Source: Gammaproteobacteria bacterium (lineage in GTDB: Bacteria; Pseudomonadota; Gammaproteobacteria; Pseudomonadales; Azotimanducaceae). From it: 64,000 nucleotides of DNA. The notes beneath the pieces are model-generated. The model saw only the letters and a program-made list of their open reading frames with translations, did no database searches and was not told where the DNA came from. Location: positions 192,339 through 256,338 of the forward strand of contig VXNM01000008.1 of NCBI GenBank assembly GCA_009840545.1, read 5' to 3'. Below are positions 56,910 to 64,000 of this stretch, in pieces. Both the position numbers and the translations under genes were made by a program. Within the stretch, counting starts at the first letter, position 1; each line of letters begins with the position of its first letter.

Positions 56910-59654
56910 ATGCTCAAGAGCTTGTTTCAGCGTAAGGCGCGGCTAGATGACCCTGATCCTCTGGTGCGTCTACGTGCATTGGAAGAAGACCAAAAACTCT
57001 CGGTCGACGAAGTCACGCGTGTGGCTCGAGAAGACAATGATCGTAGAGTTCGGTTGTCTGCGCTGAAGAGAGTTGATTCGATTGATCTCTACTCGGAGCT
57101 AATCGATGACGCCGAATTGGGAAAGGTTTGTAGCCGTGCAATTAGTGAACGAGTTGACGACAATCATGCTCTTGCTACCCATCCCCAGGTTTGGCCGCTT
57201 CGACTACTGAGCGTTGCAGACCCCGTAAGAGTCTACAAACTTGCTCGTCAACTAGGATCGAAGACAGAAGCCGCGGAAGCTCTTGTCCGATTGCCAGCGA
57301 GGGAAGTACGTGACAAAGCGCTAAAGCTCTGCTTTGATGAGGACATCCTCGGTGAGATGGAGAAAGGAAGTCGCCACCAAGACAAAAATGTCAATAGATT
57401 TGTACGGCAACGGCTCAACACATTAAAGGAACTGCGCAACCGAACCCAAAACCTTACAGCACAGGCCGAGCACATAATCGAGTCTGCGGATCGATCCTCT
57501 CCAAGTGATCCCCACTACCTGACTCGACGGGAGAAAGTGGAACGCGAGTGGGAACACACACTGGACGCCATTACGCAACTCAATGCAAACTTGGTCGAGT
57601 GTGAACGCGAGGAAATCGATGTTGCGTCTCTCAAGAGTCGATTTCCCGATCGTGTAGATCCGGTTGCCGCCGATACGTCGGGACCGCAACACTTCAGTGC
57701 GATCCTAGCCAAGCTTAGGGAGCAAGCCACTCGATTTAGCGACATTGACGACTGTGAAAGAGAATGGCTGGATGCGCTCAAAGCACATTCTGCACCGCGC
57801 GATGTGGCGGATCAGTTCTATCACTTAGCAAGTCAAAAGCGTAGCGAGCTTCAACACGAGGAATCGGAAAAACGTCACAAGCGGAATCTGCAGCGTTTAC
57901 TCGATCCTATTGAACTCAAACAGCCCGATACGCGTTCGAGTGATTGGCAACACGTATGGTCAACAAGAAATGCTGCAGGGACACGGATCGACCGTATCGA
58001 GCGCTTCTTGGATCGATTAAGAAAGGAAAGTGAATCGTCAGAACATGCAGAGGATGTTTCAGCACTCGCAACAATGACGACTTCACTTAAGCAAACCATT
58101 GAGCAATGCAATGAGCTTGAGGAGGAAACCGCACGCCACATTGAGTCAAATCTTGTGTCGCTCGACAAGTTCGTTGAGTCCGGCTCTCTCAGAAAGGCCA
58201 AGTCGGCTGAGCGTAACGTAATTTCGTTGATCAATCGATTACCGAAACGCCGTCAGTCTTCGTTCAATCTTCGACTTACTCCCGCGATGGCAGCCATTAG
58301 AAGATTGTCAGGGTGGCAGGAATTCGCTGAAGAACCAAAGCGACTGGCGCTATGCGAGTCAATCGAAGAATTGGTCGAAAAACCATTGAGTCCAGAGGAG
58401 CAATATCGCCGAATTCGAGACTTCCGAAACCAGTGGAACGAACTGGGAATTCTCCGCTCTCGAGGAGAGCGCGCACTTCAAGAACGCTTCGATAAAGCCG
58501 CGGATTCAGCGTTTGCCATATGTAAGTCCTGGTTCCAAGAACAAGCGGCAATTCGAGCCAAAAACCTCGATAGCCGACGAACTATGTGCGATAACTTGCG
58601 TACTTTTGTGGACGAATACGATTGGGAGAAGCCCGATTTCAAGTTCGTGCACAAGACCCTCCGCACCGCACAATCTGAGTGGCGCACGTTTGTTCCCGTA
58701 GAACGAAGTAAAGGAAAGGAACTCAATGCTTCATTCAATAAGTTGCTAAAAGAACTGGAGGGACATCTCTCCGCTCATTGGACAGAGAATCAAAAGAAAA
58801 AAGAAGCACTAATCGAGGAAGTAACGAATGCCCTTGGCGACGAATCTATGAATTCGTCCGAGCTCATTGAACTGGTGAAGAGCGTTCAAGCTCAATGGAA
58901 AGGCATCGGTCCTGCAGGCCGTCGCCATGAGCAAAAACTGTGGAATGAGTTTCGAAAGCAGTGCAATACAGCTTTCGAATTGCGAGAAACTCAACAGCAG
59001 GAGCGACGTTCGCAGATCGACACAAATATCAATCTTGCAAAAGAAGAGGTTGCAGAAGTCTCAAAGATTCTTGACGATAAGGAAGCGACCCTGCCCCAAT
59101 TGAGCCCGACGTTGGTATCAGACCTGCGTGCCAAGATTACTGACATTGAACTGCCAATGCGCATTCGTAATCGGCTCAATGAGGAGGTGGTGTCTTTGGC
59201 AACCAGGTTGACCCAACGCCGAGAGACACTGGAGACTCGCCGCACTTCCGGGGAATTGTTGCAATTGATGGATATTGATCAAGAATTCGGTCATTGCGAA
59301 GCAAAGGGCGAAGAACCCGGAGCCGAGCTCTTGGAACGAGCCAATGTAGAAGGAGACTGGTTCGTGAAGCGCAATGCTGAAGTTGCGTCGAAGAGTGTGT
59401 TTTCGTTGCACGAGTTGGTCTTGAGGGCGGAAGTATTGGCGGACATACCTTCACCACCCGAAGACTCCGGGAAACGCATGCAAGTACAAGTGTCTCGATT
59501 ACAACACGGACTAACGCGGGGCGGCGAATCCGAGGAACAAAAGGTTGAAAAACTAATTCAGTCCTGGTGTTCCCAAGCCTACGGAGAACAGCCTCTACGC
59601 GAGCGTTTCCAAACTGCCATACGAAAGCATCTACAAAAGCTCTCTAATGACTAG
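56910..59654 (+). CDS. DUF349 repeat protein
   Basis: The protein has 914 residues from ATG 56910 (MLKSLFQRKARLDDPDP, the usual opening of the gammaproteobacterial type). The N-terminal 100 residues are HEAT-like (PLVRLRALE, DRRVRLSALKRV). The rest contains coiled-coil-like helices with DUF349 units recognisable as W-x5-G/R and RF..A patterns: YRRIRDFRNQWNELG, LRTAQSEWRTF, LVKSVQAQWKGIGPAGRRHEQKLWNEFR. The family is highly charged and cytosolic; its function is poorly known. Length and order agree with homologues in Pseudomonas relatives. Confidence 0.88.
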   Translation: MLKSLFQRKARLDDPDPLVRLRALEEDQKLSVDEVTRVAREDNDRRVRLSALKRVDSIDLYSELIDDAELGKVCSRAISERVDDNHALATHPQVWPLRLLSVADPVRVYKLARQLGSKTEAAEALVRLPAREVRDKALKLCFDEDILGEMEKGSRHQDKNVNRFVRQRLNTLKELRNRTQNLTAQAEHIIESADRSSPSDPHYLTRREKVEREWEHTLDAITQLNANLVECEREEIDVASLKSRFPDRVDPVAADTSGPQHFSAILAKLREQATRFSDIDDCEREWLDALKAHSAPRDVADQFYHLASQKRSELQHEESEKRHKRNLQRLLDPIELKQPDTRSSDWQHVWSTRNAAGTRIDRIERFLDRLRKESESSEHAEDVSALATMTTSLKQTIEQCNELEEETARHIESNLVSLDKFVESGSLRKAKSAERNVISLINRLPKRRQSSFNLRLTPAMAAIRRLSGWQEFAEEPKRLALCESIEELVEKPLSPEEQYRRIRDFRNQWNELGILRSRGERALQERFDKAADSAFAICKSWFQEQAAIRAKNLDSRRTMCDNLRTFVDEYDWEKPDFKFVHKTLRTAQSEWRTFVPVERSKGKELNASFNKLLKELEGHLSAHWTENQKKKEALIEEVTNALGDESMNSSELIELVKSVQAQWKGIGPAGRRHEQKLWNEFRKQCNTAFELRETQQQERRSQIDTNINLAKEEVAEVSKILDDKEATLPQLSPTLVSDLRAKITDIELPMRIRNRLNEEVVSLATRLTQRRETLETRRTSGELLQLMDIDQEFGHCEAKGEEPGAELLERANVEGDWFVKRNAEVASKSVFSLHELVLRAEVLADIPSPPEDSGKRMQVQVSRLQHGLTRGGESEEQKVEKLIQSWCSQAYGEQPLRERFQTAIRKHLQKLSND

Positions 59655-59665
59655 TAGCACCTAAG

Positions 59666-60523
59666 CTACAGTCCTCTCAAGCTCGCCACCTGGTGAGAAT
59701 CGTCGAGTTCAACGACGATGTCGGCACGTGTACTGAGATCGTTCAACATCCAGTGAGTAATCCGTTCGTAGTGCTCAACAAATGCGTGAACGCTTGCTCT
59801 GTCCATGCGCTGTTGTGCAGGTCGTTCCAATTCTTGCTGAAAACGCCATTTCCTCACACTCTCAATATTCGGCACTCGAATAAACACCAACTCGTCAAAC
59901 ATCGAGTTCAACTCTTGGTAAGAGCCTGCCAATTGTTGATTAACCCAATTGCGCCAAACTCCGTCCGGGTCTCGTTTCGATTCCAGTGAATTGATCGGGT
60001 TTTCCAGGCTTGATGACGGTTCCTCTTGTGCGCCAACACACCACCCTTCCACAATCACTCGATTCACATTCGATTCAATAACCCGGGAGCCAGTTCTCTC
60101 ATCTAATCCCTTGTCAAATACCGGAACAACACAAGAACTGGCTCTCTTTAACGATCGAATTGCGCAAAGTAAACCGTGGATGTCGTGCGTCCCCGGCGGA
60201 CCACGTGTAACTAGTAGCTTGTGGACTTCCTCAGATAGTCTCACTCTGTCAGTTCTGGTGAGGTAGAAGTCGTCGATACCGAGAATTGCAGCCTTGTCAC
60301 CAAGAAACGCACAAGCCTCCTCTATCAATTTACAAAGCGTTGACTTGCCGCTGCCCTGTCCGCCGCCAAGCCCAATAACGGGGACACCATTTCGTTTCCA
60401 TCTCGTGGCTAACAGTGAAGCCAACTCTCGATATTCAATGGGGGCGTCTCGATCAAGCGACGCAAAACACTCTTGGGCGATCGGTGAAACTTCCCGTGCT
60501 TCAAGCAGTTGAAAGGGTCGCAT
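59666..60523 (-). CDS. P-loop kinase, D-glycerate 3-kinase-like
   Basis: The 285-residue protein has the P-loop GGGQGSGKST (residues 53-62), GIDDFYLTR, and the sequence TRGPPGTHD, which marks the GLYK/Tda10 group of the phosphoribulokinase-uridine kinase superfamily. VIVEGWCVGA is the Walker B-like strand. Plant GLYK phosphorylates D-glycerate at O3 in the photorespiratory route; bacterial members are often annotated the same way. The substrate is inferred only. It is convergent with the DUF349 gene. Confidence 0.85.
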   Translation of the reverse strand: MRPFQLLEAREVSPIAQECFASLDRDAPIEYRELASLLATRWKRNGVPVIGLGGGQGSGKSTLCKLIEEACAFLGDKAAILGIDDFYLTRTDRVRLSEEVHKLLVTRGPPGTHDIHGLLCAIRSLKRASSCVVPVFDKGLDERTGSRVIESNVNRVIVEGWCVGAQEEPSSSLENPINSLESKRDPDGVWRNWVNQQLAGSYQELNSMFDELVFIRVPNIESVRKWRFQQELERPAQQRMDRASVHAFVEHYERITHWMLNDLSTRADIVVELDDSHQVASLRGL

Positions 60524-60591
60524 TTACTTGACGTAGGAATCTTGCGATAGGACTGCGAACACCGCGCACTCCAAGTGTCTGTGGTAGGTCA

Positions 60592-62721
60592 CTACTCAAT
60601 GTCGAGACGGTAGTTGGGCAACGCGTTCAGCATCTGTTCACCGTAACTTCTGGAGACAATTCGTCGGTCGAGAATAGTGATTCGACCCCAATCCTGTTCG
60701 TTACGTATGAGTCGACCGCAAGCTTGAGTAAGTCTCAGCGTTGCTTCAGGCACCTGGTATCGAGTAAACAAGTGTGATTGTTCGTAGCCCGCCTTGAGCA
60801 AGAGTTCCTTCTTGGATTCGACGATTGGATCGGTTGGTACGTCAAAAGGTAGTCTTGTAATGATCACGTGCCGGCAGTAATCACCGGGTAAGTCAATTCC
60901 CTCTCGATAGCTCGCAAGACCAAAGATGTAGCTAATCTCGCCTTTGTCGATTCGTTGCTTGTGCATTTGCAGAAGTGCATGTCTGCCAATCTTGTTTTGC
61001 ACGAGACAATTGCGTTGAGTCTTGGTCGGTAGATCGTTGTAGATGGAATCCATTGCCACCCGAGAACTAAAGAGTACCAATGCACTTTTTTCTTGACCCA
61101 GTAGTTCTGGCAGTAGGTGCGCGATCTCCTTCAAGTGTTTCTTGTTGTTTCCTCCCGGTGTTGTTTGTAGCTTGGGAATTTGTAGCGTCACAGTTCTGTC
61201 GAGGTCGAAAGGACTCTCCAGTCCAAGCGTTCTAACGTCCTGGTTTAAGCCGACTTCGGTTTTGAAATGGAGAAAGTCGTCCCCTGCGTTTAGGGTCGCC
61301 GAAGTAAGAATCGTGGCATGCGCCTTGCTCCAGATCTTGTCCGCAAGAATTTGGTCAATTTCAACAGGTACGGACTTCAGTCTCCATTCCTCAATTGCTT
61401 CATGGGTGACATATTCAACCCAGCGACTTGATACTGAGCCCTCATTAGTGTTACCAAAGTCAAGGAGCAAATCACGAGACTCTTCCAAGTGTTGATCCGC
61501 TGCCACAAACTCATTGAGCCTTTCAGTAATCGCATCGCTATCAAATTCGCTGGTTTGAGAATCTGCGTGTTCCCGTAACCAAGTGCAGACCCTTGAGACC
61601 GCTGCGCGCATATCCAAGTACTGCAGTGCAAGCTGCGCGGCCACCGTCTGAATTTCTTCCGGGACAACTCCATCTTTAAATCGGAACTGGCTGACTCCTT
61701 CCCAATCCTCGCTAAATTTCAGACCTCGAACAATCGTGATCAGTCGTTTCAAGAGTTTCCGAGCGTATTCGTGGGGTTCGTGGAACTCTGCGAGACTACG
61801 GACTATTTCCGCATCTTTTCCAAATTCTTCGTTTAGCTGCTCAAGACCCGCCGTTATTTCGTTCAGACGCATACCGCTTGAGACGATATTCAACGACTTT
61901 GAAAAAGCATTCATCGTCTTCGATACAAGATTGTGCGCTTCATCAAGTACAAAGATTGAATCTTCAATGGGCGGCAGAATATCTGTGCCTAACCGTAGGT
62001 GAGATAACAATAGATCGTAATTTGTGACAATGATGTCGGCATCGGCAAACTGCTCCCTCGCCTTGTAGTACGGGCACCGGCTGTACCATTTGCACGCTGT
62101 GTTTGTACAACCTCTGGAATCCGTTGTAACAGTAGACCAGAGACGCTGGGGCAAAAACACGGGCGAATGGTCTAAGTCTCCATTCCAGCCTCCACTTACG
62201 AAGGAATCGAACAGCTCAACAAAACGAGTGCTTTCATCCGACCGTTGTTCGCCAGCACTGGCTAGGTCTGTTAGTGCTTGTGCATCAACGGAATTGGCAG
62301 CGGAGCTTAGCCGTCGAGGACACACGTATCGTTGTCGACCCTTTGCCAATACATAGGAAAAGGAAACATCTGACATGACTCGCAACTCAGGTAGGTCTTT
62401 GCTGGTGACCTGATCCTGTAGCGCTACCGTTGCGGTGACCAACACAATGCGTTTATTGCGTTGGAGACCTATAGGAATGGCGGCAGTCGAGTATGCAATC
62501 GTCTTACCCGTGCCTGGTCCAGCCTCGACTACCGCAATGCGAGGTGCTTTTGCATGCAATGCTTCGTCGATGAATTGGATCATCTCGAGTTGCCCGTCTC
62601 GAGCACGAAAGTCCTTTCCGCTCAACCAAGCGTCGTACATGTGATTGGAGCTGGCATTTACTTTCACTAGAGACGTCGAGGCAAGAAAACTGCGTATTCT
62701 GTTCGTTGCTGATTCGCTCAT
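60592..62721 (-). CDS. DinG/YoaA-type iron-sulfur DNA helicase
   Basis: The protein has 709 residues from ATG 62721. It is an XPD-like SF2 helicase with Walker A GPGTGKT at 68-74, four cluster cysteines at 133, 203, 208 and 214 (the last three in CTNTACKWYSRC), DEAH at 258-261, and motifs V-VI near SYREGIDLPGD and TQACGRLIRNEQDWG. DinG unwinds damage-related structures and R-loops 5'-3'; YoaA is a close relative, and the sequence does not settle which this is. The 48 bases upstream in frame start with ATG 62769 and give a Cys-rich, unlikely N-terminus. Confidence 0.9.
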   Translation of the reverse strand: MSESATNRIRSFLASTSLVKVNASSNHMYDAWLSGKDFRARDGQLEMIQFIDEALHAKAPRIAVVEAGPGTGKTIAYSTAAIPIGLQRNKRIVLVTATVALQDQVTSKDLPELRVMSDVSFSYVLAKGRQRYVCPRRLSSAANSVDAQALTDLASAGEQRSDESTRFVELFDSFVSGGWNGDLDHSPVFLPQRLWSTVTTDSRGCTNTACKWYSRCPYYKAREQFADADIIVTNYDLLLSHLRLGTDILPPIEDSIFVLDEAHNLVSKTMNAFSKSLNIVSSGMRLNEITAGLEQLNEEFGKDAEIVRSLAEFHEPHEYARKLLKRLITIVRGLKFSEDWEGVSQFRFKDGVVPEEIQTVAAQLALQYLDMRAAVSRVCTWLREHADSQTSEFDSDAITERLNEFVAADQHLEESRDLLLDFGNTNEGSVSSRWVEYVTHEAIEEWRLKSVPVEIDQILADKIWSKAHATILTSATLNAGDDFLHFKTEVGLNQDVRTLGLESPFDLDRTVTLQIPKLQTTPGGNNKKHLKEIAHLLPELLGQEKSALVLFSSRVAMDSIYNDLPTKTQRNCLVQNKIGRHALLQMHKQRIDKGEISYIFGLASYREGIDLPGDYCRHVIITRLPFDVPTDPIVESKKELLLKAGYEQSHLFTRYQVPEATLRLTQACGRLIRNEQDWGRITILDRRIVSRSYGEQMLNALPNYRLDIE

Positions 62722-62915
62722 ATTAGCCTCTGATTCACAAGCAGAAGCACACGAGAATACCCCGATCATTTAGCCGCGTACGATCGAGACGGTGCTTGGC
62801 TCTAAGCGTGCAACCTGTGGACGCGTTAGCCTTTCCTTCCAACTTCACAGCGAGCGCAATCTTGGGGTCATCCATAATGTCTGCCCCAACCAATGCCCCA
62901 TGTAACGTGCAACGC

Positions 62916-64000
62916 ATGAAATACGGCCTTTATGCCATGACCACACTCCTAGCACTTTCAGCTGCAGCACAAGTTCCCGCAAACGTAGAGACTCGTGGAG
63001 TGCCAGAAGTCCCACAGGAAGTCGTAGAGAGTTTGTTCCGTTATCAGAACGCAAGATCTGCCGGGTTGGTAAATTGGTTCCGTGACGGCATATTGATTTC
63101 CACTCGATTCGGCGACACTTCACAACTGCACTATGTAGAACAGCCCCTCGGTGCAAGACGTCAACTAACTTTCAAGAAAGAACCTGTTGGTGGCGCAATC
63201 GTCTCTCCAACGGGTGAAGACGAGGGATTCATTTTCACTATGGACACCGGAGGATCTGAGTTTTATCAGATCTTCCACTACGACTTCGATACAGGAGACA
63301 TCACTCTGTTGAGCGATGGAAAGTCCCGGTATACGGGAATTCAGTTCACTCATGACGGTAGCGGAATTGGTTACACAACTACTGAGCGAAACGGGACAGA
63401 CTGGGATCTCCACATTCGCCAATTTGATGGATCAAAGCGGATTCTTCAGGAGGATCAAGGTATAGGTTGGAGCATCGATGACTTCAGTCCGACGGGCGAC
63501 CGAGCACTCATTTCCCAATGTATTTCCAATACGGAGACTAAGCTCTACGAAATCGACTTGAAGTCGCTCAAACGAAAAAGATTGCTGGAAGACAAGGGCC
63601 AAATCTCTATTGGCACGACCAAGTACGACGCTGCGGGATCAAACATCTACTTTACGTCGGACATGGATTCCGACTATCGTGCAATTTGGACGTTAAACCT
63701 CGAAAGCGGTGCTACGGAGAACATCGTCTCGAACCTCAACTGGGATGTCTCATTCTTCCGATTTTCTCAATCTAGAAACAAAATGGCCTACGTTGTTAAT
63801 GAGGCTGGTTATAGCAGTCTATTCCTGCTTGACTTGGATTCGCAACAGTCGAAAGAAATCACCCCGTCGGAACTCGGCCACGTCTACGGTATTCGATTCT
63901 CTAAAGATGAACAGCAACTAGGATTCTCGTACCAAACTCCCGTGTCGAATACGGATGTCTACGCGTTGAATCTAGAAGACAACACGCTAACGAGATGGAC
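62916..64000 (+). CDS. S9 family peptidase (prolyl oligopeptidase-like), N-terminal part, cut by the window edge
   Basis: A frame is open from ATG 62916 to the end of the window (361 codons). It begins with a signal peptide (YGLYAMTTLLALSAAAQVPA), then has the beta-propeller typical of S9 peptidases. Recognisable segments are LFRYQNARSAG, ISTRFGDTSQLHYVEQPLGARRQLTF, EPVGGAIVSP, DTGGSEFYQIFHYDF and LLSDGKSRYTGIQF. The catalytic alpha/beta-hydrolase domain lies beyond 64000 and cannot be checked. Export signal and family suggest a periplasmic dipeptidyl-peptidase or oligopeptidase. It is divergent from the DinG-type gene. Confidence 0.85.
   Translation, partial: MKYGLYAMTTLLALSAAAQVPANVETRGVPEVPQEVVESLFRYQNARSAGLVNWFRDGILISTRFGDTSQLHYVEQPLGARRQLTFKKEPVGGAIVSPTGEDEGFIFTMDTGGSEFYQIFHYDFDTGDITLLSDGKSRYTGIQFTHDGSGIGYTTTERNGTDWDLHIRQFDGSKRILQEDQGIGWSIDDFSPTGDRALISQCISNTETKLYEIDLKSLKRKRLLEDKGQISIGTTKYDAAGSNIYFTSDMDSDYRAIWTLNLESGATENIVSNLNWDVSFFRFSQSRNKMAYVVNEAGYSSLFLLDLDSQQSKEITPSELGHVYGIRFSKDEQQLGFSYQTPVSNTDVYALNLEDNTLTRW

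Noticed and set aside
1-64000. CRISPR array, prophage or integrated element with att sites
   Set aside because: I saw no spaced direct repeats, no integrase, no phage structural genes and no tRNA to serve as an attachment site.

Overview
The window reads as a chromosomal segment of a gammaproteobacterium. The evidence is a complete rnfABCDGE cluster, an nth gene, RNase T, CGFS glutaredoxin, Hda in the order DUF2066 / CDP-alcohol phosphatidyltransferase / Hda opposite purM, and a Pseudomonas-like long NrdA with its NrdB. I cannot place it below class. I saw no rRNA or tRNA genes, no CRISPR array and no intact insertion sequence.

Region by region: 1-7800 is an accessory block that looks like defence. 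It holds the 3' part of an Eco57I-like DNA methyltransferase/restriction gene (frame broken near a run of ten G), an HTH + ImmA/IrrE peptidase gene, a DUF4411 PIN-like gene and a large PLD-SNF2 helicase. These four genes overlap by 1-4 bases. A higBA locus with a nonsense codon in higB follows. 7973-9352 is miaB. 9353-12321 holds a membrane-anchored protein of unknown function set between a murG-like gene and a duplicated copy of that gene's 3' end. 11260-14631 is a leftward unit (DUF2066, phosphatidyltransferase, hda, murG-like), divergent from purM. 15954-20843 is a second accessory stretch: a PIN toxin whose overlapping upstream partner ends in a Phd-type antitoxin tail, a decayed transposase trace, a paralogue of the unknown anchored protein, a damaged small gene and a WD40-like lipoprotein.

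20918-32125 is housekeeping: dcd and mrp leftward, metG and a compact rnfABCDGE rightward, a class II aldolase, a SHOCT-like repeat protein, nth and argG. 32476-41077 is a leftward array of four paralogous exported or membrane-anchored alpha-solenoid proteins. One copy is a pseudogene with two separate lesions. 41664-50446 holds rnt, a DUF6265 protein, grxD, an unknown 371-residue protein, a patB-like lyase, the argD-argF pair and an ankyrin protein. 50630-55672 holds nrdA and nrdB, separated by about 930 bases, with a perfect 13-bp hairpin just before nrdB. The end carries an alpha/beta hydrolase, a DUF349 protein, a glycerate-kinase-like protein, a DinG-type helicase and the start of an S9 peptidase that runs off the right edge.

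How they work together: argG, argD and argF are three arginine biosynthesis steps in two places. dcd, nrdA and nrdB make deoxynucleotides. Rnf is an ion-pumping ferredoxin:NAD oxidoreductase whose C and G subunits here depart from the usual form. The strongest candidates for undescribed biology are the four-gene defence operon, the PIN toxin partner with a fused antitoxin tail, and the solenoid paralogue array. All assignments rest on reading motifs by eye; no database search was run.
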